NCBI GenBank assembly: GCA_025765615.1
Contig: JAIVFJ010000230.1
Coordinates: 1-64,000 of the forward strand
DNA: 64,000 nucleotides
Reading direction: 5' to 3'
DNA from: Zopfochytrium polystomum
Lineage: Eukaryota; Chytridiomycota; Chytridiomycetes; Chytridiales; Chytridiaceae
Shown here: positions 32,596-43,546 of the stretch, in pieces
How the letters are laid out: each line of letters starts with the position of its first letter
Position numbering within the stretch: the first letter of the stretch is position 1
Translations under genes and position numbers: made by a program
The notes under the pieces: generated by a model
The model's input: only the letters and a program-made list of their open reading frames with translations
Database searches by the model: none
Told to the model about the DNA's origin: nothing

Positions 32596-33585
32596 GAAAC
32601 TACCTGTCGTCGAGGATCCGCGAATCCAATGCGTTCTACCTGGGCCAAAGTTTGTTTTCTTGAGTCTCCACACGTGGCGATCTTCTAAAAACTTGCTTCC
32701 CCAACGAACAAGGTTCTTCCCTGCCAATCCGTCGCCTATCGACTCGTTTTCATCTACCGCGCCATTGGGCTTAGTCTGCTGCATCACTGCCGTGGGAGGC
32801 AATGATCAAATTTGCCCAGCTCAAGCGTGACGCGGAAGTCTGCTCACCGATGCAGGATCGATTGCAAGGTAAACGGAAATTTGACAGACAAGTGGAATTT
32901 ACTCTGCCTCCCTAACTGATGCAACCTATTTTTGGAAGGTGTGGGCGGAACAGACCTGCACCCTCATCTTTCGCACACCGTTGGAACGGTCTCCGCCGCA
33001 TCCTTTTCAAAATCCTCCTTCCAGACCGCTTCTAACCTGTCAAAGCGGTCGACGTTTGTCCATAGCGCGACTCTAATTTTTGTTGTAGTGTTTATTGCAT
33101 TTGAGGATGCCCAAGAACTTACTGCATTTTTGTGTTTTGTTTCTTCTCCGGCTGGGGTGTCAAAACAAAACAACAAACCAGCACACCCAAACGCGAAAAC
33201 GCCGCAACGCGAACACTGACGACCATGGAGCAACCAGACTTCGAGTGCGCGCCGCCTGTTTTTGACCCCACTGTCGCCACCGCTTTAATGCCCCGCCCAA
33301 CCCTTTCCCCCACCCAACTCGTTTTCGTTCTCAACCCACGCGCAGGAGCCTGTGCAACCAACAGCTGGCGGGCGTCCTTCTCGCGCTGACCCTGGTGGGT
33401 GCTCCAACTTTGTCGCGTTCTCGCCTGCCGCCTCCCATTTCGGCCGATCCCGGAAACCCAGCAAAGCTCAATCCCCAATATTCTCACTTCAACCCCAACC
33501 CCTCCCCCCATTCCGCGGTCGCGATCGCGCCCAACACCAGGCAATCACGTTTCGCGAACAAATCAGCAAGATCGAGAACAGGCAC
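32596..33585. other. Intergenic, weak open stretches only
   Basis: Upstream of the first multi-pass membrane protein gene. Open stretches on both strands lack family features. Confidence 0.4.
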
Positions 33586-35062
33586 ATGTCGTGGTCGATT
33601 TGGGGCGCGCTGGGGCTGTACTTTCTCGGAAGCCTCGGCGGGCTGTTCACGTACAAGCGGATGGGTGAGGCAACGACGGTCGACGACATTAGGGCGGCGC
33701 TGGATCTGCAGCTGCTTGGGAATTGTGAGTTTTGGTGTTGTCTTTGGGGACGAGCGAGCGAGAAAATGGGAGGCGGGATGCTTGTTTCACCACGTGATTT
33801 GAAGGGGGGGCGGGACGGAAGTTCGTGACGCGTGGGTGAGAACGCTGCCATCCAATTAACGATTTTCAATGGTTTTTTTTAATTTGAAAGATTCTTTTGA
33901 CATAATGGTGCGCGCGAAAAACGGCCCTCGCATTACGGGCCTTTTTCTCCCCTTTTGCATCATTGACTACTCTAACCCCCGCCCTCGCTTAGTTTGGAGC
34001 CCTCACGTACCACACAAGCTACCGAGCTTTGCTTCTCATCTTCCCCACCAGGCAGCATAGGATTTGGCTGCCTGCCCTCGCCGTCGCGATAGTCCAGTGT
34101 GCAATCTACACGTTGAGTGCTTTCCCGCTTTTGTTTTGCGACTTTCAGTTATTTTACATCAGCTTGCCAAAATTTTATTCAAACTTCTGCACGTCCATCT
34201 CTTCTCCCTTGCAAAATGTACTTCGCAGTGCAGGTAAGAGCCGCATACACCGTTCACCAGTTTGTCCAGCAAATCATTCATAATCCCTGCAGGCTCCTAC
34301 TTGTTTTCCAAGGGCATGAAGGTCTGCATCCCACCTGAAATATGAATATCGCCTTTCTGACACACTGTGATAACCCTAACCCTCCACGCACAGGACAACT
34401 TTGGCACTAACCCCAACCCGCACATGCAACGCATCTCCATCGCCCTCGTGGTCTACACCGTGGTCACCGACACAGTCTTCTTCGTGGCCTCGCAGGTCAC
34501 GATAATCTCTATAATGGGCCAGTTTAGCGTCACAAAACCGTCCACCGCGCACTACGCCGACATTGCATTGCGATGCGTGCTGTACTCCGGCGCAGTGGCT
34601 TTGAATTTTATAACGGCAGGTCTGGGGCCATTGGAATTTTTTTTTTTTTCCCCTTGTTTTTGCTGTTCTCGATATTGATTGCTTTGCGGGGTTTGTCAAT
34701 TTCCAGGTGCTTTCTTTTACTCGACGACGAAAGGTACATGAAAACTCGGTTCTTCTCTCCATTCGCTCACTACTTCCCACCCCCTTCCCCCCCAACTTCT
34801 TCGAACCAGCATGGTAAGTGAGTGGCGCTTGTTCCACAAGCTTTAACCCTATCATCTCCCCTTACCCCCACTCCACCGTAGGATCCTCCTCATCGTACCT
34901 CCGTGCATGATGTTCATGGTGCTCCTGACGGACGCCGACCGCGTGCGCAAGCTGGTGTTCGCCATGCAGCAGCATGCGTCGCCGTCGAAGATGTCCACCT
35001 TCACCAGCGCTGGGTCGCCGGGCGCAGCGTCTGCGACGTCCGAGTCGGCGCGTTTGCGCTGA
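33586..35062 (+). CDS. Multi-pass membrane protein, family copy 1
   Basis: Exon 1 (33586-33724) reads MSWSIWGALGLYFLGSLGG (TM1), KRMGEATTVDDIRAALDLQL and ends at GTGAGT. Exon 2 (about 33993-34111) reads FGALTYHTSYRALLLIFP, then a helix LPALAVAIVQCAIY. A later exon (about 34394-34619) reads RISIALVVYTVVTDTVFFVA, STAHYADIALRCVLYSGAV and LNFITAG. The last coding part (about 34882-35062) reads ILLIVPPCMMFMVLLTDADR then a Ser/Ala-rich tail ending at TGA 35060-35062. Five to seven helices in total. The gene at 55527-57016 is a paralogue with the same exon order and conserved blocks (YHT-R-IFLP, VFFIASQ, AHYAD-RC, VLLTDSDRVR). One T too many at the exon 2 start is probably an indel. Family unknown to me. 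Confidence 0.65.
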
Positions 35063-35775
35063 GGGGTACCGCCGGGAGGGAGTTGCAAATTCTTTGACGG
35101 CAAATTACAACCATTTGTGAAGGGCTCGCCCGGCGTTGACTGTGTCAATTGCCACTAAGTCTTTGGTCATCACCCTCCCTATTGCCTTACGCCCCGTTTG
35201 CGATCGTATTTGGCCTTAACTTTCCAAGAAAAAAAATTGTGTCCTGTCAATTCCCTTGCAGAATTTGCCCGCTGCTTCAGCATTCAACCTCGATATTAGA
35301 AAAAAATAAAACCGTGTTGCAAGGTTTTCCTTCAATTCATGGAGTTGGAGGATGGAATTAACTGTGATTGTTGTCTCAGCAACGGTGCAACTGCGAGTTT
35401 AATGCAGCATATTATTTCATTGACTTGAAATGTGTTGTGAACGTTACCTTGATTAGGGACAGAGTGCGTCTAACTGATTGTAACTCTACGCAACTTGGAG
35501 GGTTTCATGAAAACATTTGTCGCCTGCTCTAGGTGGCCATGTTTCTTTAAACTCAATTTCATTGTCATTGCAGTAGCGGTGTAGGAAGGGACAAAAGAAA
35601 TGGAAGAGAAAGCATATCGTTTATATCAAGCGTAGCAAAGGGAAAAGGAAAAGGAGGGGGGAAATCAAAGAGGGAACGAAAGGACCACAAACAGTGCAGC
35701 GTGGAAAAGGTCTTTTCACCGAGTGGGAGGAAAAAAAGGAAACATGACCCCTTAAGTCCACCCCGTCCTCCATCA
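35063..35775. other. Intergenic between convergent genes
   Basis: AT-richer 3' flanks; no gene or repeat family recognised. Confidence 0.45.
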
Positions 35776-38120
35776 TCACAGCACCGCCACAACAGCCGCT
35801 GCCGCCGCCGCTGCAGCAGCAACAGCTACGACTGCCGTAACCGTACCTGGCGCCACGGCGGCCGCAGGGGCGGCGCCAGACTTGCTCGACGTGCCCGTGG
35901 AAGACACGGTTTTCGACGTCGCGGACCCAGACGGCGTCGTACCGCCACCGCTGCCGCCAGGCACGGTGATCGACGCGTTCTTCTGCGCAGCCAACGGGCC
36001 CAACGGGCTCACAGCGCCTGCGAGCTGCGCAGCCAGCCACTGCGTCGGCTTCTTCACTGTCCTCTGGTACGCCCCACCGTCGGTATAATTCACCGCGATG
36101 CACCCGTACCTAATATCAAACGTCCACCACTCAAAGTTGTCGGTGAGCGACCAGGCGAGGAGCGCCTTGACGGGGACGCCGTCGGCGACGGTGAGGGCGA
36201 CTTGCTGGAGGTGGTCGGACCAGAACTGCTGGCGGGCGCCCGTGGCGTCGGCGGCGACGGCGGCGGCGGAGGTCAGGTTGACTTCGCCCGGGGTCGCGTA
36301 GCCGACCTCGGTGATGTGGATGTCGAGGGAGTAGCGCTTGTAGAGGTCGTTGGCGACGGAGCGGATGCCTGGGGCGTAGACGTTTTGCCAGCTTGAGGCG
36401 GACGTCTTTTGTGGGGTTTTTGGAAAGCGGGGTGAGCACGTTGTGCAAAGGAGAGGGTCAAAGAAGAAAAAAAAGAAGAGGAAAAAAAAAGGCACTCACG
36501 ACAGTGCCGTCGGGGGCTCCAGTGTTGTAGCTCGAGTCGACGGTGTAGGCCGAGTAGTAGTTGAGGGCGATAAAGTCGGACGTTCCCTTCATGATGGCGG
36601 CGTCGGCGGCGGTGAAGGGCACGACGCTGGCGGCGTCGTTGGGGTAGGTGTAGACCTCGTTGGTGTAGTTGCCGGTGATGCTGGGCTCCCAGAACAGGCC
36701 GTAGTCGCGGTTCTTCATAAAGGTGGCCGCGGCGACATCTTTTTTTTTTTTTTTTTTTTTTTTTTCATTCGTTCGTAGTGAAGAAGGCAGGAGGTTTGGT
36801 TTAGTGGGTTTTGAAGGGAACAGGGGTGTTGTGTGATGATGGACGGCGCAGTCGAGCGGGGGATCAATCGGCGGTGCGCCTCACAGCCACAAGCGAGTCC
36901 CTGTCTCGTTGTCTCTCCTGTGTTTGTTGCCTTGTCTGCCCATTTCCCCCATCTCCGCTTTCGCACGCACCACTCGATCTATCTCCCTCACTCCTACTGC
37001 CCTCGCGCACAATGGGTCGAGCATCTCACCAGCAGCATTGTTGGGATCCTTAGGCGTGTAGTAACTCATGATGGACGGCGCGCCGAACTTCCACCCCTTG
37101 CCCGCATACTTTGACCTGGCGAGCTGCACAACCTTCCCGTGGATCAAGTGCGAGTGGTACAAGCACTTGTACTTTGCCGTGTTCCCGCCGACGACGCCCG
37201 GGCCGTACTTCCCGTCGCGGTAGCCAAAGTTGCAGTTGCTCTCCATCTCGTTCTGGGTGAGCCAGTACGTGACGCGGTCGCCGAAGCGGTCGAAGAGCAG
37301 AGTGGCGTACGCGACAAAGTCGTCGACGATCTGCGGGTCCGTGAAGCCGCCGTACTTGTCGAAGCAGGCCTGCGGAAGGTCCCAGTGGTGCATCGTGAGG
37401 TAGGGCTGGGCGCCGTTGGCGAGGGCGTTGTCGATGACGTCCGAGTAAAACTGGATGCCTTCTTCGTTGGGCGTGCCGGTGCAGTCTGGAAGCACTCGCG
37501 ACCAGGCCACCGAGAAGCGGTAGGCCGTCGCGCCAAGCTGCGACAGGAACGCTAGGTCCGTGGGCATGTGGTGGTAGTGGTCCGGCGCGACGTTGGGCCA
37601 CGGGTTGAAGTTCTTTTGGCTGAATGTGTCGGCGACGGACGCCTTTTTGCCGTTGGTGTTCCAGGCGCCTTCCATCTGGAATGCGGCTGTTGTCGTTGGT
37701 TTGAGGTTGTGGTTGCGGTTGATGGGTTGTGGTTGAATTGAAGAGAGCGAGGTTAGTAATACAATATGTTAACGTCGGTAAAGCGAGAGGTGACAGATGC
37801 GCAGCAAAACGCCCATGTGCCATGGGAGGGGGGGTGTAGAGCTAGGGTGTGCGATGAGATCGTGCATCCACACATCATATGTGCACACAAGGGCGGGCAC
37901 GAATGATGATATTCAACTCTTCCGATTATCACTCACAGCCGCCAAAGCCCCAGGCGATGTTGCTGATGGCGGGGGTAGCGGCATCGACGACGGCGACGGC
38001 GGGGGCGAGGAGGACGGCGGCGGCAGCGACAGCAACGGCGGCCAGGATTCGGCGATCGGAGGAGGAGGCGGCGAGTGCGGTGCCATGCGACGCCGTGGCT
38101 ATGCGGTGGTGGTGGGCCAT
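35776..38120 (-). CDS. GH1 beta-glucosidase with signal peptide and GPI-type tail
   Basis: Four exons join in phase: 38120-37937, 37686-37030, 36738-36500 and 36405-35776, giving 569 residues. The start is followed by a signal or signal-anchor segment (ILAAVAVAAAAVLLAPAVA, residues 25-43). GH1 landmarks follow: WGFGG-SAFQMEGAW (residue 57 on), YRFSVAWSRVLPD, PYLTMHHWDLPQ, the acid/base region YWLTQNEMES (Glu about 208), GTSDFIALNYYSAY, the nucleophile region DIHITEVGY (Glu about 393) and LAWSLTDNFEWWTFDIRYG. The C-terminus (TPSGSATSKTVSSTG, SKSGAAP, then Ala/Val-rich helix to the stop) is GPI-type. Both catalytic Glu are present, but the usual NEP is NEM and the usual ENG is EVG. Role: hydrolysis of beta-linked glucosides at the cell surface. 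Confidence 0.88.
36740..36766. repeat. Poly-T tract (A run before GH1 exon 3 acceptor)
   Basis: On the coding (minus) strand this is an A run of about 26 that ends in the AG acceptor of exon 3 of the GH1 gene. Confidence 0.9.
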
Positions 38121-38368
38121 CTTATTTTATTCTTTTTGTTTTTGCTTTTTTGCGACTAATTTCTAAATTTGGCGCCTTCTGTCTGCCTGTCTCCCTCGTT
38201 TCAAATTTGATTGGCAAGACAACCAACTTCGGTCCAGAAAGCGGTGACACACGACAAGGCACGCACGCTTATGGACAACGTCAGTCCGAGGTGGACGAAG
38301 GCCTCTCAGCCACTGCGCACGTAACACTAAAAAACTCTGCTTTCTTCCCTTCTTTTTCTCCTCCTTTA

Positions 38369-41300
38369 CTACAACATCCGCCTCATCCTCTCTTGCCCCC
38401 ACCACGGCCGCCGCCACCACTGTCTCGACCACCTCGCCGAGCGCGCCACGAGCACCACAGCCGCAACCACTCGGTACCCTACGCCGAGTACGAACATCTG
38501 CAGTACGTTTCGCCCTGCCGTATTTGCCTCGTAGCTTTTTTCGTTGTTATTATGAGCGAGAGCAAAACAGAAATGGGAGAAAGACCTCACCCAAACGTGG
38601 CGTACGCCGCCGTCACATTGTGGGTGTCGGAGAACGGGTCGACGGTGAGTCCGTCTGTGAAATATTGGTCGCGTGAAAGCGGTGAGTACAGCGGAAAATT
38701 AAACCAAGCAGCGCCTCACACCAACCCCCCACTCGCCCCACCCGTCCTCACATAGAATCTCCGCACCCCACCGGCCCGCGCTAAGCTCCAGCAGGAACGC
38801 AAAACCGCCGCTCTTTGCGTCCTCGAGCGTCGGCGCAAATCCGCACGCTGTCGCGAGGAGGGTGGACGCGGCCAGCGCCGCCGCGACGGCGCGGGCGGAC
38901 GAGGAGGACTCCGGCGACGATGACGACGACGCGGACGACGAGGACGCGTGTGGTGGCGCGAACATGGCGGCGGCGATCGCGGACACGCCGCTGGTGTATA
39001 GGGGGAAAAGAGTGGGCGAAGTAAGGATTTCTCTTTCAGAAGGGTATGTCGGAGCGAAATCGGGAATTTATGACACTCAACTAAACGCAAAAGTAGGACA
39101 AGCCGGACACCGCGAAATGCCACAGGAACGGGTACGGCGGGAGCGCGGCGAGGACAAAGGCGGCGCTAAAGTGGGCGGCGACCAGGGCGATCCGTGGAAG
39201 CGTGCTCAAGTGCCGTCCCTGGAACGGCAATGGGACGCGAATCAGAGGGCAGTCGGAATAGCTACTAAACAGTTTTCTTACGACGAGCGACGCGACTTTG
39301 CCGTGGCCTGCCCAGGACTCGCGGACGAAAACCGGGCGGTCAAGGCAGAACGACTGCGCGCTGGCGGCCGACGCCGAGATTGCGATGGCGAGTCCAACCA
39401 GCAGTCCGGCTGTCACCACGTTGGAGGAAAGAATCGAGTTTAAGCTAGAGGCGATGATAAAACAAAAACCACGCGCTCACCTAACCCCGCCTTCCAGTCC
39501 CCCGCCGCCGGCGACACCGCCGCCATCCCGCCCTTCAGTACTCCGCGGAACCCATCGTCCTCGCAAACAACACCGCCCACCACCCACCCCGCGACCGCGG
39601 CCCCGACGCACTCGCCCGCCGCCGTCCAAACCCCGCCGCGCGTCTGCATCAGCCAGCCGCGTCGCAGTGACAGCCACACCTGCACCATCCACGACGCCCC
39701 GCGCGCGTCGACGAGTGCCAGAACCGGCTCGAGGCCGTGCGGGTCCAGGCCGTCGGTTGTCGTGCCGACGGTGACGGTCAGCGCGGGGCGCGCGCTGCCG
39801 GTGCCGACGGCGGCGGGGGGTGGTGGAGAAGGACGCCGGATTAAGGAGCGCGCGGGCCGCGGCAGGGTCGCTGTGGAAGAGGGCGAGGGCGGCGGAGCCG
39901 TGGTCGCGCCAGGCCGCGACGAGGGAGTCGGCCGACGGCTTGGCGACGGCGTTCGCAGGGGCGTCGACCAGCGACAACGGAATGCACGCCGCCTGGTCGT
40001 CGTGAGACGACGAAGGCGAGGCATTCTCGCCGCGCTCTGCGTCGTCGAGGCCCTGCATCGTCTCGGTGGATTCCCGCGGGGCGCTATTATCCGCGTTCTT
40101 TGCTGCTCCTTCGCCCCCCGCGCCGACGGACGCGCTCTTTTTCCCAACCTTGAATCCTCTCGTCCCCGACCGTGCATCACCCGCCAGAAAGTCGTACGCC
40201 GCAGAAACGGCTGCTGCCGGCGCTGTGCCGTCCCGCACGACGTCGAGAGCGGCAAAGTAATCTCCTGCCGACTTCACCGGCCCAAAGTAGATTGGGCGAC
40301 CGCCCGGGGCGAGAACAAGGACGTCGTCAAAAAGGGCCAGCGTGTCAGCGTCACTGAGTCCTGTGGAGGCCGAGATGGTGGAAAGAATTGGTATTCCGAG
40401 GCGGCTGATGGCGTGAAGCGTGGCGACGAGGTTTCGTGAAGCGGGCCGGTCGAGGTTGGCTGTGGGCTCATCCAAAAACAATGCCAGCGGTGCTAAAGAC
40501 GTGCAATGGAAAGTTCAGAAACGCGAAGGCTTGTGACCCAGTGAAAAATGGTTCGACCAAAACCTGAGGCAAGTTCGATAGCGATGCTGGCTCGCTTTCT
40601 ATGACTTGCTGTTAAAACTGACGATGTACAAGTGCCGATCAGCGTATCTGCAACGGCTTGAAGTCTGAGAAAAACGGGAAAGTAACGAGCAAAGGTCAAA
40701 AAAGGCGCACAAAAGAGCTGTGGACGAACTTTAACAGCCCGAGTACTGATTCAACATGGTGCGCGATTTCCTTGTTGGACCAGTCACTCGATAGCCTTGA
40801 TCTTGCCGAGTGGGTGATGGCCTCGCGAACAGTCAGCTCGAGAGTGAGAACATCATCCTGGGGTGAGTAACCAACGAGTTTGCGGTACTGAGCCATATCG
40901 ACGGGGAATCCGTTCAAAAGAATTGATCCGTGCGATGGCAGTAGCTGTCCATGTAGTACTCTGAGAAAGGCGGACTCTATCATTTGTTTGTGATGCTTCA
41001 GGTCAGCGGAAATTGCAATTCATGTATGCAACGAATCTTGGGCACCCACTTCCTGATCCAGGCGGACCAACCACTGCCGTCATTCTCCCAGATCTTATCT
41101 CCCCCGTGATTCCAGCCAGAACTTCTGCTCCGCCACTGCGCAAATACAGCCCGAGGCCCCGGACTTCGAGACTCATTCTGATTCTCTGAAGACTGCTAAA
41201 CTCGGAACGGAACGAGTCGAAAGCGGGCATTGCGCTGCACGCCAAGGACACCGTCTCCGCGGCCGAAACACGAGAGATCCTTTCAGGTCTCTGCACTGCC

Positions 41301-42828
41301 GGCGTGTCGTGCTCGGTGCGACGACCCATGATCGAGCCGTCCACGAACACTCCTTCGACGTCGTTGCCCTTGCTACCATCCAGGCTCAATAAGCTGCCCG
41401 AAACCACTCGCACATCGTTGCCTTCCTCCTCGCACTGCACCGCCTCGTCGCTGATGGGTGTCTCGTTGAACTCGTCGCTCAAGCCTTTCCTGCTCCCCAA
41501 CCGCGACAACCAGCCCGCCGTGACAAACCTTCCGGCGCCAAGCCGCCCGCAGCCGTCACCGCCGCCGAGCATGGACGGCTTGCTGCTGAGAGGCGGTCGG
41601 AGCGCCCTTCGCGCAAGGCCGTCGGCGAGATCGCTGCCGCCACCAAAGACCGGGGACGAGCGCGAGAAGAAGGCTGCCGAGCTCCATCGGCGCGCAAACG
41701 CCGCCGCCGCCCGGCGCTGCCGCGCGTCGACGGCGGCGTCGCCACCAAACTTGGGCTCGATGTCGTGGTCGCGATCGGGCGCGTGCAGCGACGCGGCATC
41801 TGCGCTCCCTTCGCCGTTGGCGTCGTCGCCGTCGTCGTCGTCTGCGGTGGCAGACGCCAGAACGCGGAGGTGATCGACGGGTTCCGCGCCAAAACCGAGC
41901 ATCTCGATCGCGTTGAACGCGTCGTGGCCCCTGGCCAAGCGCTCACGGGCTTTCGTAGCAGGCAACGCGGAGCCGGATAGTATATTATGGGCTGTGCCAG
42001 GGTGACTTCTCAGTCTTCTGAGGGCTCCGTATATCGCGCGCCTGTTCGCGAACAGCAAGATCGCCAGCAGTAGGACGTCCAGGCTCGCCAGAAGTGCCGC
42101 TGGTCCGATTTGAAACTCGACCGAGGTTCCTGCGTCGCAAAAGCTGAGAGCAGAGCAGGGAGTAGGTTCGGTCGAGCCGATCTTGCACTGATAGCCACTG
42201 GGGCTGCGAAGAATAGGTCAGCGTCGGTCGGTCAGGTGGGGGGGAAAAAAAACGAAGCAGCGTGAATTCAAGCTTACCACACTGCGATCGTTGTTGTATT
42301 TGGGCAGTAAAACCCAGGGAGGCATGGGACGGGCTCAAAGAGCCCCTGTGGCTGTTGGGTGCGATCAAAAGTGGGAGGGAGAACGGTTAAGAGAGCGTTT
42401 CTCCATCAGTCCGATCTCGGAGCAAGGAGCGAGCCCACACTCACAAGACATGCCATGCCGTGCGCCCTGCTCTCCGCGCACTCTCGCGAGGGTGGACACA
42501 CGACGGCGTCTCTGCCCGGGGCAGATCCGACATAAGGGCAAAAGTAGCCGTCGGGGCAAGACCCTGCCTGCCACGTCGACGTCGCGTCCGCCGGATCGAT
42601 GGAGCTGACTGGCACGCCGACGGACGCGTTCGGGGCGACGAAGCAGCCGTAGCCGGTACTGGAGCCAGGCGGCAGCGGCAGCAGCAGCGTTGAGGGAACG
42701 GCGGCTGCGGGTGGGGGCAGGATCCACGGGGCGCCCTTTGTGGGTGGAGGGTCGAACGGGTTCGCGGTGCGGGCGGCGGCTGTGGCGGCGGGGGCGGCGT
42801 TCGGCGATGACGTGGCGCCCGCGGGCAT
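38369..42828 (-). CDS. ABCG-type half transporter with Cys-rich N-terminal ectodomain
   Basis: Exons in phase: 42828-42445, 42351-42278, 42203-41050, 40976-40730, 40664-40564, 40492 to about 39481, then smaller exons to 38369. The N-terminus is Cys-rich (CPDGYFCPYV, VCPPSRECAES, CLPGFYCPNTTT, ALSFCDAG), then one helix (LLASLDVLLLAILLFA) and a long disordered linker, as in plant and fungal ABCG proteins with an N-terminal ectodomain. The nucleotide-binding domain has Walker A GPPGSGKS (the Lys codon is split A|AG by an intron), Q-loop GYSPQDDVL and Walker B ALFLDEPTANLD. The signature position reads LTASHRKR instead of SGGQRKR, and the H-loop reads ILSTISAST without His. Transmembrane part: WMVQVWLSLRRGWLMQTRG, VVTAGLLVGLAIAIS, VFVRESWAGHGKVASLV, ALPPYPFLWHFAVSGLSYF, ELSAGRWGAEIL and FVLGVGYRVVAAVVLVA. 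One indel near 39835. Substrate unknown. Confidence 0.88.
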
Positions 42829-43360
42829 TTTTTATTTTACTTTTATTTATTTATTTTTGAGTGCCAAGTGTGGGGGGTTGTCATGTGCGGAGAGCCGCGA
42901 TCTACACTCACGTCGTCGTTAGTTCATATGAATGCGACGCGACGAGACGGACAAGGACGCGGCGAGGCGACTGGTAGCCTCTAAATTGCCTTATCTTATG
43001 CTAGTTGGCCGCCGGGCTAACCGCACACCAGTAGCCAATCCAGCCCCCATCTAGCCCCCCATCCAGCCCCCATCCAGACGTACCCCTCTTACGTTAGGTG
43101 CCCAAGAAATTTTTTGAGATGACTAATTGCAGATACCTCGTCTTTGTAACGCAAGTTGGAAGAACATCCATTTGCTCACATCATCAAAGAACGAAAAAAT
43201 GCCTCCGACGCACAGAAAAGGAAAAATCCTGGCAAGAAGTTAGCAGTCAGCAACTGATAACGTCTTGTCAGCTCTTTGAATCGACCACTGGCCCTGTTGT
43301 ATGTCCTTATGAGATTTACCTAAACCTCCCCTTGCCCTAGGAGCCTACCATCGTCCACCT
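42829..43360. other. Intergenic upstream of ABCG
   Basis: Contains short tandem CCCCCATC(C/T)AGCC units around 43045-43078. No gene seen. Confidence 0.45.
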
Positions 43361-43545
43361 TGTTAGGCAGAACTGACTGGCTAGCAGCAAGATGCACAAG
43401 ACGGACCTGAACCTATTGTGACTGTCAGTTATCGTTCTCATGATGCCCATGGGAGAGTGAGCCACTGCCAATGCAGACCTGGGCGCTGGCTTGCATTGTT
43501 GACAAATACTCTGAGTATTAAGTGGAACAGAAACCTGGTGTTAAC
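43361..43545 (-). mobile_element. Truncated LTR family 2 fragment at a gene start
   Basis: Begins TGTTAGGCAGAACTGACTGG and matches the outer 185 bases of the family 2 LTR (same orientation as the 10532 copy). It then stops at GGTGTTAAC, directly before the start codon of the T1/BTB gene at 43547. The other half of the LTR is absent. Confidence 0.85.
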
Positions 43546-43546
43546 C

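Noticed and set aside
34372..34386. CCCTAACCCT telomere-like repeat (also near 45560)
   Set aside because: Only two units or fewer; chance or a minor interstitial trace, not a telomere.
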